A stretch of 64,000 nt of DNA, taken from Neobacillus sp. SuZ13 (lineage in GTDB: Bacteria > Bacillota > Bacilli > Bacillales > Cytobacillaceae). Below the pieces are notes generated by a model. The model did not search any database and was not told the origin of the DNA. It worked only from the letters and a program-made list of their open reading frames with translations. Shown here one piece after another: positions 25,472 to 34,056 of the stretch. The stretch's first letter is position 1. The number at the start of each line of letters is the position of its first letter. The stretch is from NCBI RefSeq assembly GCF_030123365.1, contig NZ_CP126107.1:4549501-4613500 (forward strand), given 5' to 3'. A program made the translations under genes and the position numbers.

Positions 25472-25990
25472 TCATTCGGCTCTTATTGCTTCCGAATGTT
25501 TTTCAAAAAGCCACTTTAATGGGTAGGCAACAATGAGTGTAACACCTGCATTTAAGATAAGACTTGGGTAAAAACGCAAGTTCATATAACCGATAAAATC
25601 AAGGTCTGTTACATGAATTAAATAGTTCATTTCATAAACACCAATCTCTAATAGTGAAACACCGAGAACCGCTGCAAGAAACGCCGTAATAATATTGGAT
25701 TGCAAAACCTGCAATAGTTTATATATCAGATAAGAGATAAATGGAAATAAGAAAAAGTAGATCCCGATAATTTCAACATATACGACATCAAATAAAAGTC
25801 CAAAAATGGCCGCATAAATAATTCCATGTTTTCTTCCGACAAAAATCGTTAAAAACAAAATAGCAATAAAAAGAAAGTGAGGGACAAATATTCGTTCAAA
25901 CCCGAAAACCTTCTCGGGTAAATACTCCACAAAAAGACTTTCAACAATAAAAAGCAACAAAAATAAAAGAGGAAGAAGGAATTTTCTCAA
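25472..25990 (-). CDS. mreD: Rod shape-determining protein MreD
   Basis: MreD (172 aa) is an integral membrane protein of the elongasome with about five hydrophobic helices, including LLPLLFLLLFIVESLFVEYL at the start and LILNAGVTLIVAYPLKWLFE at the end. The TTG start overlaps the mreC stop by 4 nt. Confidence 0.94.
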   Translation of the reverse strand: MRKFLLPLLFLLLFIVESLFVEYLPEKVFGFERIFVPHFLFIAILFLTIFVGRKHGIIYAAIFGLLFDVVYVEIIGIYFFLFPFISYLIYKLLQVLQSNIITAFLAAVLGVSLLEIGVYEMNYLIHVTDLDFIGYMNLRFYPSLILNAGVTLIVAYPLKWLFEKHSEAIRAE

Positions 25991-26868
25991 AAATCTTTCT
26001 CCTTCCCATCAGTTGATTGCATATCTACTGGCTGAGTCATTAATCTTTTAATGACAATAACATTTTCAATATCATAAAAGTCTGCACCAGGCTGAACTAA
26101 AGCCGTTTGATTTAATCCATACTGGTCGGGCTTTACGTCAACCACTTTTCCAATCAGCAGTCCCTTCGGAAAAACTCCGCCTAGGCCAGACGTGATTACT
26201 TTTTGCCCTTTTTCAATTTTTTCCCCCGATGGTATGGCTTTAACTAAAAGTAGTTTTCGTTTGTCATCAAATCCTTGGACAAATCCATAGACATCTTTCT
26301 TGCCCTGCACAACAGCTGATATACGATTTTTAGGATCCATAGCACTTAACAGCTGAATGGTTGAACTAAATTGGGTTACATTTTTGACTTTACCTACCAA
26401 GCCGGTTGCCGTAACAACAGCCATATTTTTTTTGATGCCATTTAATTTGCCTTTGTCGATAATAATCATTTCATGCCAACGATCAGGGTTTCTGCCAATT
26501 ACGGTAGCTGGTAATGGTTTGAAGTCTCTCAGGGTTCTTTTTTCACCGAGAATGTCACGTAATTCTTTATTGTCTTGTTTCAACTCTTGTACTTGTGCTT
26601 CAAGATTGACAAGATTTTCGACCCGCGATTTTAATTCCTTATTCTCATCGTATGTATTTTGCAAATCCTGGAGATTTTCAAAAAAGCCTGTCACAAAATG
26701 AGTAGGCTTTGAAACCAGGGATTGAACCCAGCCGGTGGTATCTTTTAGAAATTGCTCCGGCCAGGATAGTTTACTTCTCTCCCTTAAAGAAAACCCAATC
26801 AATGCCACGAGAACAATGATGCTGACAAGCAAGATAATCAGACGTTTATTCAGAAAGAACTGTGGCAT
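25987..26868 (-). CDS. mreC: Cell shape-determining protein MreC
   Basis: MreC (293 aa) has one N-terminal transmembrane helix (LIILLVSIIVLVALIGFSL). A coiled coil follows at about residues 65-105 (ENLQDLQNTYDENKELKSRVENL), then the beta-barrel region with TVIGRNPDRWHEMIIIDKG and VITSGLGGVFPKGLLIGKV. It links MreB to the periplasmic-side wall machinery. The ATG begins after an 82-nt gap from mreB. Confidence 0.96.
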   Translation of the reverse strand: MPQFFLNKRLIILLVSIIVLVALIGFSLRERSKLSWPEQFLKDTTGWVQSLVSKPTHFVTGFFENLQDLQNTYDENKELKSRVENLVNLEAQVQELKQDNKELRDILGEKRTLRDFKPLPATVIGRNPDRWHEMIIIDKGKLNGIKKNMAVVTATGLVGKVKNVTQFSSTIQLLSAMDPKNRISAVVQGKKDVYGFVQGFDDKRKLLLVKAIPSGEKIEKGQKVITSGLGGVFPKGLLIGKVVDVKPDQYGLNQTALVQPGADFYDIENVIVIKRLMTQPVDMQSTDGKEKDF

Positions 26869-26950
26869 GATTATACACCTCTATTTTTCTAGATAAAAAG
26901 TATCGTTTTTAATTTGAATATTCCATATGTGCCAATTAGCACAATCTAAA

Positions 26951-27973
26951 CTAACGCGAATCTCTTGATTTGTTTTTAAATAAGTGAATATGGTCCAATG
27001 CTTTTCCTGTCCCAATGGCCACGCAATCAAGCGGATTCTCAGCAATCAGCACTGGCATTTTCGTTTCTTCACTAATAACCCTGTCCAAATTACGGAGTAG
27101 TGCACCGCCGCCGGTTAGAACAATCCCGCGGTCCATAATATCTGCCGCAAGTTCAGGTGGAGTTTTCTCCAATGTATTCTTGACTGCCTCGACAATCGCA
27201 GTAACGGTATCTCTTAATGCACCAGCAATTTCTTTAGCCGTGATTTCAATCGTTTTTGGAAGGCCTGTTAATAAATCTCGACCGCGAATTTCCATATTGT
27301 CGACGCCTTCAGCTTCCCCAGCCGAGCCAATTTCCATTTTAATCGTCTCTGCAGTACGGTCCCCGATCATTAAGTTATAATTCTTTCTAATATAAGTAAT
27401 AATCGAATCGTCCATTTCATCGCCAGCCACTCTAATGGATATGCTTGTAACGATTCCACCTAATGAAATGATCGCAACCTCGGTAGTTCCCCCGCCAATA
27501 TCAACGACCATGCTCCCGGTTGGTTCCCAGACTGGTAAATTGGCACCAATTGCTGCTGCGAATGGCTCTTCAATCGTATACGCATCCTTAGCCCCAGCTT
27601 GTTTCGTTGCATCGATGACAGCTCGTTCTTCAACTGCGGTAATCCCAGAAGGCACACAAACCATAACATAAGGATTCCCGGTAAACACGTTTTTACTTTT
27701 TTGTGCTTGACGAATATGGTACTTCATCATGGCTGCAGTGGTTTCAAAATCTGCGATGACGCCATCCTTCATCGGTCTCATTGCAACAATATTCCCCGGC
27801 GTCCGTCCAATCATATTTTTCGCGTCATTACCAACGGCGACAATGTTTTTTGTATCAGTCTGCATTGCCACAACGGATGGCTCGCGCAGTACAATTCCTT
27901 TTCCTTTTACATATACAAGGGTATTTGCAGTCCCCAAGTCAATCCCAAGATCTCTTGCTCTAATTCCAAACAT
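26951..27973 (-). CDS. mreB: Actin-like cell shape protein MreB
   Basis: MreB (340 aa) polymerises at the membrane and organises lateral wall synthesis. It begins MFGIRARDLGIDLGTANTLVY. ATP-site motifs are DIGGGTTEVAIISLGG and GIVLTGGGALLRNLD, and the PSGITAVEERAV segment is typical. It heads mreBCD-minCD, with radC and maf further upstream. Confidence 0.98.
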   Translation of the reverse strand: MFGIRARDLGIDLGTANTLVYVKGKGIVLREPSVVAMQTDTKNIVAVGNDAKNMIGRTPGNIVAMRPMKDGVIADFETTAAMMKYHIRQAQKSKNVFTGNPYVMVCVPSGITAVEERAVIDATKQAGAKDAYTIEEPFAAAIGANLPVWEPTGSMVVDIGGGTTEVAIISLGGIVTSISIRVAGDEMDDSIITYIRKNYNLMIGDRTAETIKMEIGSAGEAEGVDNMEIRGRDLLTGLPKTIEITAKEIAGALRDTVTAIVEAVKNTLEKTPPELAADIMDRGIVLTGGGALLRNLDRVISEETKMPVLIAENPLDCVAIGTGKALDHIHLFKNKSRDSR

Positions 27974-28135
27974 AGTTTTGTATCTCCCTTTCTGAACCGT
28001 AATGCAAAAACTCCAATAGATAGATATTCACTTTACTATCATGTCTTTTTTCCTAATATTTATCTAGCTTAATCTTTAAGAAGTCCTAAAAAATCATAAC
28101 CATTATTATAACTCAACGTCAAATAAAATCATAGT

Positions 28136-28825
28136 TTATAAATAACCTTTTTCCTTCAAACTCACAAACTTATTCTCGCCGATAATCAAATGATCGAGGA
28201 GATCAATTCCAATAATCTTTCCGCATTCGACGAGCCTTTTCGTGACTTCAATGTCTTCACGGCTTGGAGCCGGGTCTCCGGAAGGATGGTTATGGGCTGC
28301 AATAATCGAGGCGGCAGACCGCTTTAACGCCTCGCGAAACACCTCTCTTGGGTGGACGATCGAGGCGTTTAAGCTTCCGATGAAAATGGTTTGTTTATGA
28401 ATGACTTGGTTCTTTGTGTTTAGGTATAAACAAACAAAATGCTCTTGTGATAAAAAGCGCATATCATTCATGACATACTTTGCTCCGTCTTCCGGGGAGC
28501 GGATGACATAACGGTCCTTATAGTTGAGGTTTGAAATCCTTCTGCCAATTTCGACGGCAGCGAGGATTTGGATGGCCTTTGCAGAACCAATCCCTTTGAT
28601 CTCGGTCATTTCTTCTAAAGTAGCTGCTTTTAAAAGACGTAACCCTTCAAAATGAGTCAACAGCCGGTTCGATAATTGCAGGACCGATTCGTCTTTTGTT
28701 CCGGTTCGCAGCAAAATAGCGATCAGTTCATGATTCGATAGGCTTTGTGGGCCATGTTGAACAAACCGTTCTCTCGGTCTTTCATCTTGAGGGAAATCAC
28801 GGATCATTAATGTATTGGTGGACAC
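28136..28825 (-). CDS. radC: RadC-family JAB-domain protein
   Basis: RadC (229 aa) has an N-terminal helix-hairpin-helix (TEIKGIGSAKAIQILAA) and a C-terminal JAB/MPN domain with the metal motif HNHPSGDPAPSRED. A DNA repair role has been doubted; the biochemical activity is unsettled. The GTG at 28825 follows GGGAGG by 8 nt and is preferred to the ATG 12 codons upstream. Confidence 0.95.
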   Translation of the reverse strand: MSTNTLMIRDFPQDERPRERFVQHGPQSLSNHELIAILLRTGTKDESVLQLSNRLLTHFEGLRLLKAATLEEMTEIKGIGSAKAIQILAAVEIGRRISNLNYKDRYVIRSPEDGAKYVMNDMRFLSQEHFVCLYLNTKNQVIHKQTIFIGSLNASIVHPREVFREALKRSAASIIAAHNHPSGDPAPSREDIEVTKRLVECGKIIGIDLLDHLIIGENKFVSLKEKGYL

Positions 28826-28867
28826 TTTTTTTCCTCCCTTTTTAAGGGAGTTAATGAACAAAAAAGT

Positions 28868-29440
28868 TTAATACGGCAACTTGTAGCCTGCCTTTTTCAA
28901 TTCTCTTACCAAACGCGAAACAGGCAGTCCGACAACCGCAAAATAGTCTCCATTTATTTTTTTGACAAGCATGCTTCCGAGCTGCTGAATGCCATATGCA
29001 CCTGCTTTATCAAGCGGTTCACCACTTTTTACATACGCCCGTATTGAGTCGTCCGTTAACTCCCAAAACCAAACTTCTGTTCTTTCATAAAACTTTGTTG
29101 TACCTGTTTTCGACACAATTGAAACACCTGTAAATACTTCATGCTGACGACCCGACAAGCTTTTTAACATGGTAAACGCTTCTGCTTCATCTGCGGGCTT
29201 TCCTAAAATTTGATTATTCGCAACAACAATGGTGTCCGAGCCTATCACAAAGGCATCCTGGTTTTCTTTAAAAACGGTTTGTGCCTTTCGGTCGGCTAAC
29301 TCCATCACTACATCTTTAGGAGCGAGAGCTGGATCAAAACTTTCATCAACTTCACTGCTTGAGATCGCGAATGTTAAACGGAGAGTTTCTAGAAGTTCTT
29401 TTCGCCGTGGAGAAGAAGAGGCTAAAATGAGGTTCTGCAT
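28868..29440 (-). CDS. maf: Nucleotide pyrophosphatase Maf
   Basis: Maf (190 aa) hydrolyses dTTP/UTP and modified nucleotides. It also influences septum formation in B. subtilis. The substrate loop is LASSSPRRKELL and the catalytic region is VIGSDTIV; KAGAYGIQ and GLPVSRL are further family marks. It lies directly before radC. Confidence 0.96.
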   Translation of the reverse strand: MQNLILASSSPRRKELLETLRLTFAISSSEVDESFDPALAPKDVVMELADRKAQTVFKENQDAFVIGSDTIVVANNQILGKPADEAEAFTMLKSLSGRQHEVFTGVSIVSKTGTTKFYERTEVWFWELTDDSIRAYVKSGEPLDKAGAYGIQQLGSMLVKKINGDYFAVVGLPVSRLVRELKKAGYKLPY

Positions 29441-29582
29441 TCGATCACCTTACCTTTATGGTACGTATTAGGGAGATACAATTCAATCCTATCAGAAATT
29501 ACAGTAGCAAACAATTTTTATATAATTAAAATTTGATGGAATTTGTAAAATTATGCAGAGGTTTTTTATTTTTGGAAAGACG

Positions 29583-29611
29583 AAAAGCCTATCAAGTTTT
29601 TGATAGGCCTT
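29583..29611 (-). terminator. Terminator after spoIIB
   Basis: GCCTATCAA/TTGATAGGC (9 bp, 4-nt loop) is followed by TTTTCG on the minus strand. The T run is short. Confidence 0.6.
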
Positions 29612-29646
29612 ATTTCCCGGAAAATATCGAGGAGTGTCGATATAAA

Positions 29647-30762
29647 TTACTTTGAGAAAAATATCGATAAAAAGTTTAGTAAATGCTGTTGAGCTTCACT
29701 AAGATTTTTCTCGTCTTTTGATTCTTGAAATGCCTTTACTTTTTCGTTTGCACTGACCAATTCTGCTTTTAGATCTTTGATCTTTTCATTTTTCACACTA
29801 GTTTTCAATGGTGTTTCAATTTCTGTAAGAACTTTACTAGCTTCCTCCGAAAGATCCTTGGTCACTACCGCATTGGAGGTGGTAAGTGAGAGCGTTTCAT
29901 AAATGGTTGGTACTGCTTTTAAGAAGGTCTTTTCTTTATCTGTAATATTAGAAAACTTTCTTTCCTCTAATAACAAAGGCTTTGCAAATACATCATCAAT
30001 ACCATTTTCTTTATATTGGGCTCCTAAGGCTTTAGCACCTTCGATGGAGTCAGCCACACCTAGAAATAAATAATACTTGCCATCCATTTCTACTGTTTTG
30101 GTTGGTACATTTTTCGAGGATAGATTATCCGAAGTTTCTTTAGCTCCAGAATCTGACGAAAAAACACCGCCTTGAATGACATAGGTCGTTAACTGGGAAA
30201 TGGAAGCTGCAGAAGTATTTTTGGCTTCTGCTGTTTTCGTTCCGGCGCTGCTGGCTGGCTTGTCCGTGACCTCAGTTGGTATTGTTGTCACCGTTTTGTC
30301 AGATGGAGATGTGATGACTAACTTCAGCATCACTATACCAATTGTTATTCCGATTAAAATAGCGAAGGCTGCAGAAATTAAGATGGATCCTAAGGGGCGG
30401 CCATTTTTCTTTTTGATATTCGATGTGAATGTTGTTATTTTGGGAAGGGACGTTTTTTTACTCGTTTGACTCGGTTTAATTTTAAACTCCTCAATGTCAT
30501 TGTCGGAGGATTCAGGAATAATCCAATCAAAACTTTCGTCAACCGATTCTTGTGCTGCCGCCGTCTCACTAATAACATCCGATTCTGTCTGCTCCGTATT
30601 TATTTTTATTACTCTAGGAATAGGGTCGCTGTTAGGTCCAACCTCTTTTTCGGGAGGTAATTCTTGAATGGGCGGGTTTTCTGCATTTAATTTGATCTTA
30701 ATTGTATTGCCTTTGTTAGGCTTGTCCACTAAACCGTACTCCTCTCTCTTCCGATGGGTCAT
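29647..30762 (-). CDS. spoIIB: Stage II sporulation protein B (SPOR domain)
   Basis: SpoIIB (371 aa) helps septal peptidoglycan dissolution and localises engulfment proteins at the sporulation septum. A long acidic cytosolic N-terminus is followed by one membrane helix (about residues 128-148, ILISAAFAILIGITIGIVML). An extracytoplasmic SPOR-like domain follows (TTYVIQGGVFSSDSGAKETSDNL...YYLFLGVADSIEGAKALG), then a helical tail. I use the ATG at 30762, which has AGGA 8 nt upstream. The position between maf and comC is as in B. subtilis. Confidence 0.9.
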   Translation of the reverse strand: MTHRKREEYGLVDKPNKGNTIKIKLNAENPPIQELPPEKEVGPNSDPIPRVIKINTEQTESDVISETAAAQESVDESFDWIIPESSDNDIEEFKIKPSQTSKKTSLPKITTFTSNIKKKNGRPLGSILISAAFAILIGITIGIVMLKLVITSPSDKTVTTIPTEVTDKPASSAGTKTAEAKNTSAASISQLTTYVIQGGVFSSDSGAKETSDNLSSKNVPTKTVEMDGKYYLFLGVADSIEGAKALGAQYKENGIDDVFAKPLLLEERKFSNITDKEKTFLKAVPTIYETLSLTTSNAVVTKDLSEEASKVLTEIETPLKTSVKNEKIKDLKAELVSANEKVKAFQESKDEKNLSEAQQHLLNFLSIFFSK

Positions 30763-30771
30763 TGGCTTCAT

Positions 30772-31234
30772 CCTATCACAAAGACAAAAAAAAATAACAA
30801 GACTTTTGTCGTCTTGTTATCGTAGACTTTCGCCAAATTATTTACTAGTTTGACATGGTGTTAATTAGATCCTGTTGTATCGAAAAACTGGCTAAGTCGG
30901 TTTTCTTTATTTACAGGCTCTGGTGCATCTATTTCTGGAAGTTCAGCTTCCAGGGCTTCTAGGCAAGACATTAAAAAGCTGAAACCGTAAGACTGTAGTT
31001 TATTGGCAGTTCATCTTGCAACAAACTAGTTATTTCTTGTTCACCTGAATAAGTAATCGCTTCGACAACAACAATCCTTTGTAACGATTCAATTGTTTCA
31101 ATAAACTTTTCTAAATCCTTGTATGTCAGGGATTCGTTTGCTCAAGAAAACAAATCGAATGTTCATTGACCACCAGGTTGATCATTCGGTTTTTGGATGA
31201 AAAAAGAGGAAAAAGCCATAAAAAAACCCCTTAA
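30772..31234. other. Intergenic region spoIIB-comC, mostly pilus-gene remnant
   Basis: This 463-nt stretch between the prepilin peptidase and spoIIB has no intact gene. About 360 nt of it is the pilM/pilO remnant described separately; the last 90 nt precede spoIIB and should hold its promoter. Confidence 0.8.
30861..31219 (-). pseudogene. Remnant of type IV pilus assembly genes: pilM start fused to pilO end
   Basis: From 31219 the minus strand reads MAFS, then after a frameshift SSKNRMINLVVNEHSICFLE, which is a PilM N-terminus, ending at TNP and a stop. Directly after, in another frame, comes ESLTYKDLEKFIETIESLQR and later YSGEQEITSLLQDELP and NYSLTVSAF, the C-terminal region of a PilO-like protein. 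Another frameshift leads to LEAELPEIDAPEPVNKENRL and the stop at 30861. So most of pilM, all of pilN and the front of pilO are gone. Alignment is from memory of the families. Confidence 0.75.
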
Positions 31235-31999
31235 TTAATTTCCCCTATTTAAAAAACGCAAGTAAAAGTCAATTATTTCTGTTCCCCAATAATAGGCGGT
31301 TAAAGTACCTGCGGCAATAAACGGTCCAAATGGAATTGGTTGACGTTTCTTGACGATTTTAAGAAGTAACGCTAATCCACCAATTACTGCACCGTATAAT
31401 GTTGATAGAAAGAAAGATAAGAGGACAAGCTTAAACCCAAGGACTAAGCCAATCAGTGCATAAAGTTTTACATCCCCTCCCCCCATTCCACCTTTGCTGA
31501 CAATAGCAATAAGTAAAAGAAGGCTGAAACCTGTCACGGCACCGAGAATACTGTCCCACCATGGGCTAAGCGGTAAGAATATACGCTCCAATAAAAAAAT
31601 CCCTGCAAACCAAATTAGAATTTTATCAGGGATGAGCATATAGTGAATGTCTGAAACAATGATAATCATAAACATCGAAATTAGTGAGAGGGCAACTAAC
31701 AATTCACTAGACCATCCAATAACTAATGGTGCAGTGACAAACATAACCCCTGTAAGTAGTTCAAAAGTTGGATAAACAGGAGAAATCTGTGACTGACAGC
31801 CGCGACATTTCCCACCTTGAATTATATAAGAAACCACAGGGATGAGTTCAAATGTTTTTAATTGATGCCCACATGTTGGGCAAGCTGATCTTGGTTTTAT
31901 AATTGACTGCTTTATTGGAACTCGAAGGCCAACTACGTTGTAGAATGATCCTAGCGTTATACCATATAGAAAAATAACAAATTGGAGCAAGATAATCAT
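31235..31999 (-). CDS. comC: Prepilin peptidase / methyltransferase (ComC/PilD)
   Basis: This A24 aspartyl protease (254 aa) cleaves the leader of type IV prepilin-like proteins and methylates the new N-terminus. In bacilli it processes the ComG pseudopilins for DNA uptake. The zinc-binding loop has CPTCGH and CRGCQ. Active-site aspartates are in SDIHYMLIPD and GGGDVKLYAL. About seven hydrophobic helices are present. The gene looks intact although its pilus neighbours are broken. Its ATG overlaps the stop of the upstream stub by 4 nt. Confidence 0.93.
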   Translation of the reverse strand: MIILLQFVIFLYGITLGSFYNVVGLRVPIKQSIIKPRSACPTCGHQLKTFELIPVVSYIIQGGKCRGCQSQISPVYPTFELLTGVMFVTAPLVIGWSSELLVALSLISMFMIIIVSDIHYMLIPDKILIWFAGIFLLERIFLPLSPWWDSILGAVTGFSLLLLIAIVSKGGMGGGDVKLYALIGLVLGFKLVLLSFFLSTLYGAVIGGLALLLKIVKKRQPIPFGPFIAAGTLTAYYWGTEIIDFYLRFLNRGN

Positions 32000-32103
32000 A
32001 CCGCAATTGTAACAATGATGCCTAATATAACTACAACATCGAGTAATTCAATTAATGTTAATCCACGTTGGTCTTGAATCTTATTTTTTAACATTTGAAT
32101 CAT
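31996..32103 (-). pseudogene. Truncated type IV prepilin, 35 codons
   Basis: The frame reads MIQMLKNKIQDQ, then RGLTLIELLDVVVILGIIV and TIAV, and stops. It is a class III signal peptide (cleavage after the Gly of RG|LTLIE) plus the hydrophobic helix, with no globular domain. Pilins normally exceed 100 residues, so this is a 3'-deleted pilin gene. It keeps GGGGAGA 7 nt before the ATG, and its TGA overlaps the comC ATG, so it may survive as a leader for comC translation. Confidence 0.78.
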
Positions 32104-32178
32104 ATTGTCATCTCCCCACGGTTCTATAAACCTAGTAATATTGTCTATTTTAGTATACATTATTTTAAAAAGATAAAA

Positions 32179-32225
32179 AAAGTACACATTCATGAAAATT
32201 CTCAAGAATGTGTACTTTTTTATTT
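32179..32225 (-). terminator. Terminator after the GGDEF gene
   Basis: AAAAAAGTACACATTC and GAATGTGTACTTTTTT form a near-perfect 16-bp stem over a loop of about 15 nt. It lies between the GGDEF stop and the prepilin stub. Confidence 0.88.
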
Positions 32226-32271
32226 TCCATATAAACTCAGTTTCGAAGAAAAGACCTCTTATATCAACTGC

Positions 32272-33993
32272 TTAACACGACGAATACTCCGCGACCCGAT
32301 TCCGCCCAGCCCTCTTTGCCCCCACATAAAGCGCTCGATCCGCATGGCGAATCAACGCCAATGCATCTTCTGCATCCTCAGGTGCTGTTGCCACTCCAAT
32401 CGAGACGGTTATCATTACCTTCTGCTGCATTTTGTCTAAAACCATAGACTGTTTGAGTGTAAATGGCCAATTGGCGATCATTTGCCTTATTTGTTCTGCA
32501 ATTTGGTAGGCCTCTGCCTTGGAGGTATCAGGTAAAAGCACGACAAATTCTTCCCCGCCATAACGAGCGACGGTTCCTCGCGTATGCCCAATCAGCTTTG
32601 TTAGTCTGCTGGCAAGCTCAGACAGGATTTCATTTCCGCTTTGGTGGCCATACGTATCATTGACTTGTTTAAAATGGTCAATATCAAGAATAATTAACGA
32701 TAATGTCCTGCGTTCGAATCTTGTTAATTTCTCAAATTCTTCAGTTAGCATGTTTTCAAAATAACGATAATTATACAGTTTTGTTAATGAGCACCGTTCA
32801 CTTTGCATTTTTGTCATCTCATAATGCTTGGCATTTTCAATGGCAACCGCAAAGTGGGAACAAAGGATATCGATGATCATCAACTGGAATTTTTCAAATG
32901 CCCGCTTTCGCTTGGAAGCAAGTAATAACACGCCAATTACTTTCTTGCTTCGAACGATGGGTACGCCTAAGATACTCTCTGCATCATCAGGTAAATGGCC
33001 GTTAGCATATTTCTGCCACTCTTTCTTTGCTGTGTATAAGAACGTCTTTTGCTCGCCCCATACCATCCCGCTAATTCCTTCGTATTTCTCTACAGGTGGT
33101 AAACTATTAGGCATGCCATCTTCCAGTCCGCGAATGACTTGAAGTTCATCATTCTTCGTTACTTCAAGGATATAGGCATAATCCACTGGAAGCATTTCAC
33201 TGACTTTTTGAATCAATAACTCAACTACATCAACGACATTTAAGCGTTCGGCCAATTGATGACCGATTTCGGCAGCCTTTTGTAGATACCCGTTAATCTT
33301 TTCACTAGAATAATAAAGTCTGAAAATCATAGATAAACTGACAAAAGGAATCCCCACAAACAACAGGGCTAAACTGCCAACTTGATTATAAAGGATATAA
33401 AGTACAAAGCCAATCGGGAAGGTGATGAAAGTGGTTATGGTCTCAACAACAAAATCCTTTCCAAAATAGGATTCTTTGCTTTTATAAATAAAATAGAGAT
33501 TGAACGAGACAATGATTTGATTCATGGAATAACTTACCACGGCGTATAAGAGAGCCAAGTATAAGTAATTTGAGTTTTCAGTAAAGTTAGGGCGTGTCTC
33601 TCCACCAAGCCAGTGATAAACCAGACCGCTCGTCAAGGAAACAAGAAAAAACATAATCAAGTTAAGCGGCAGTCGAAATAGCTCACCTTTGCGGAGGATC
33701 CGTAACTTTAGTAGTAAAACAAGAACGGCTATTTGTGCAAAAATGATTTCAACGAATAAACCAAATCTTAAAAAGGTAGCAAGCGCCACCCATTGGATTA
33801 AGAAAATAAACATATTATTTATGACAATGGGCATAGTTGCCACCACACAGGTTAACAGCAAAAAGGCAAGGATATCTATCCAGTGCCCGGAAATATTTGG
33901 AGGATAAGTCTTATAGGTGAACCATGTTCCAGCTGGAACCATTAAAATCCAAGTCAGAAAAATCAAATTCTTGATGTATGGTTTTACCTTCAT
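32272..33993 (-). CDS. Membrane GAF-GGDEF diguanylate cyclase
   Basis: This 573-aa protein has about six transmembrane helices in residues 1-215, a GAF domain at about 235-385 (LNVVDVVELLIQKVSEMLPVD) and a C-terminal GGDEF domain. The active site reads RYGGEEFVVLLP with upstream LIILDIDHFKQVNDTYGH, so cyclase activity is likely. It should make c-di-GMP in response to a membrane or cytosolic signal. It lies between folC and the decayed pilus genes, and c-di-GMP often controls pili, so it may be the surviving regulator of that locus. The ATG has GGAGGA upstream. Confidence 0.9.
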   Translation of the reverse strand: MKVKPYIKNLIFLTWILMVPAGTWFTYKTYPPNISGHWIDILAFLLLTCVVATMPIVINNMFIFLIQWVALATFLRFGLFVEIIFAQIAVLVLLLKLRILRKGELFRLPLNLIMFFLVSLTSGLVYHWLGGETRPNFTENSNYLYLALLYAVVSYSMNQIIVSFNLYFIYKSKESYFGKDFVVETITTFITFPIGFVLYILYNQVGSLALLFVGIPFVSLSMIFRLYYSSEKINGYLQKAAEIGHQLAERLNVVDVVELLIQKVSEMLPVDYAYILEVTKNDELQVIRGLEDGMPNSLPPVEKYEGISGMVWGEQKTFLYTAKKEWQKYANGHLPDDAESILGVPIVRSKKVIGVLLLASKRKRAFEKFQLMIIDILCSHFAVAIENAKHYEMTKMQSERCSLTKLYNYRYFENMLTEEFEKLTRFERRTLSLIILDIDHFKQVNDTYGHQSGNEILSELASRLTKLIGHTRGTVARYGGEEFVVLLPDTSKAEAYQIAEQIRQMIANWPFTLKQSMVLDKMQQKVMITVSIGVATAPEDAEDALALIRHADRALYVGAKRAGRNRVAEYSSC

Positions 33994-34056
33994 GCTTATC
34001 CTCCTCTCTCAATTTTTATAGTGATAAAATTATTTTACCATCGAAAAAATATCATG

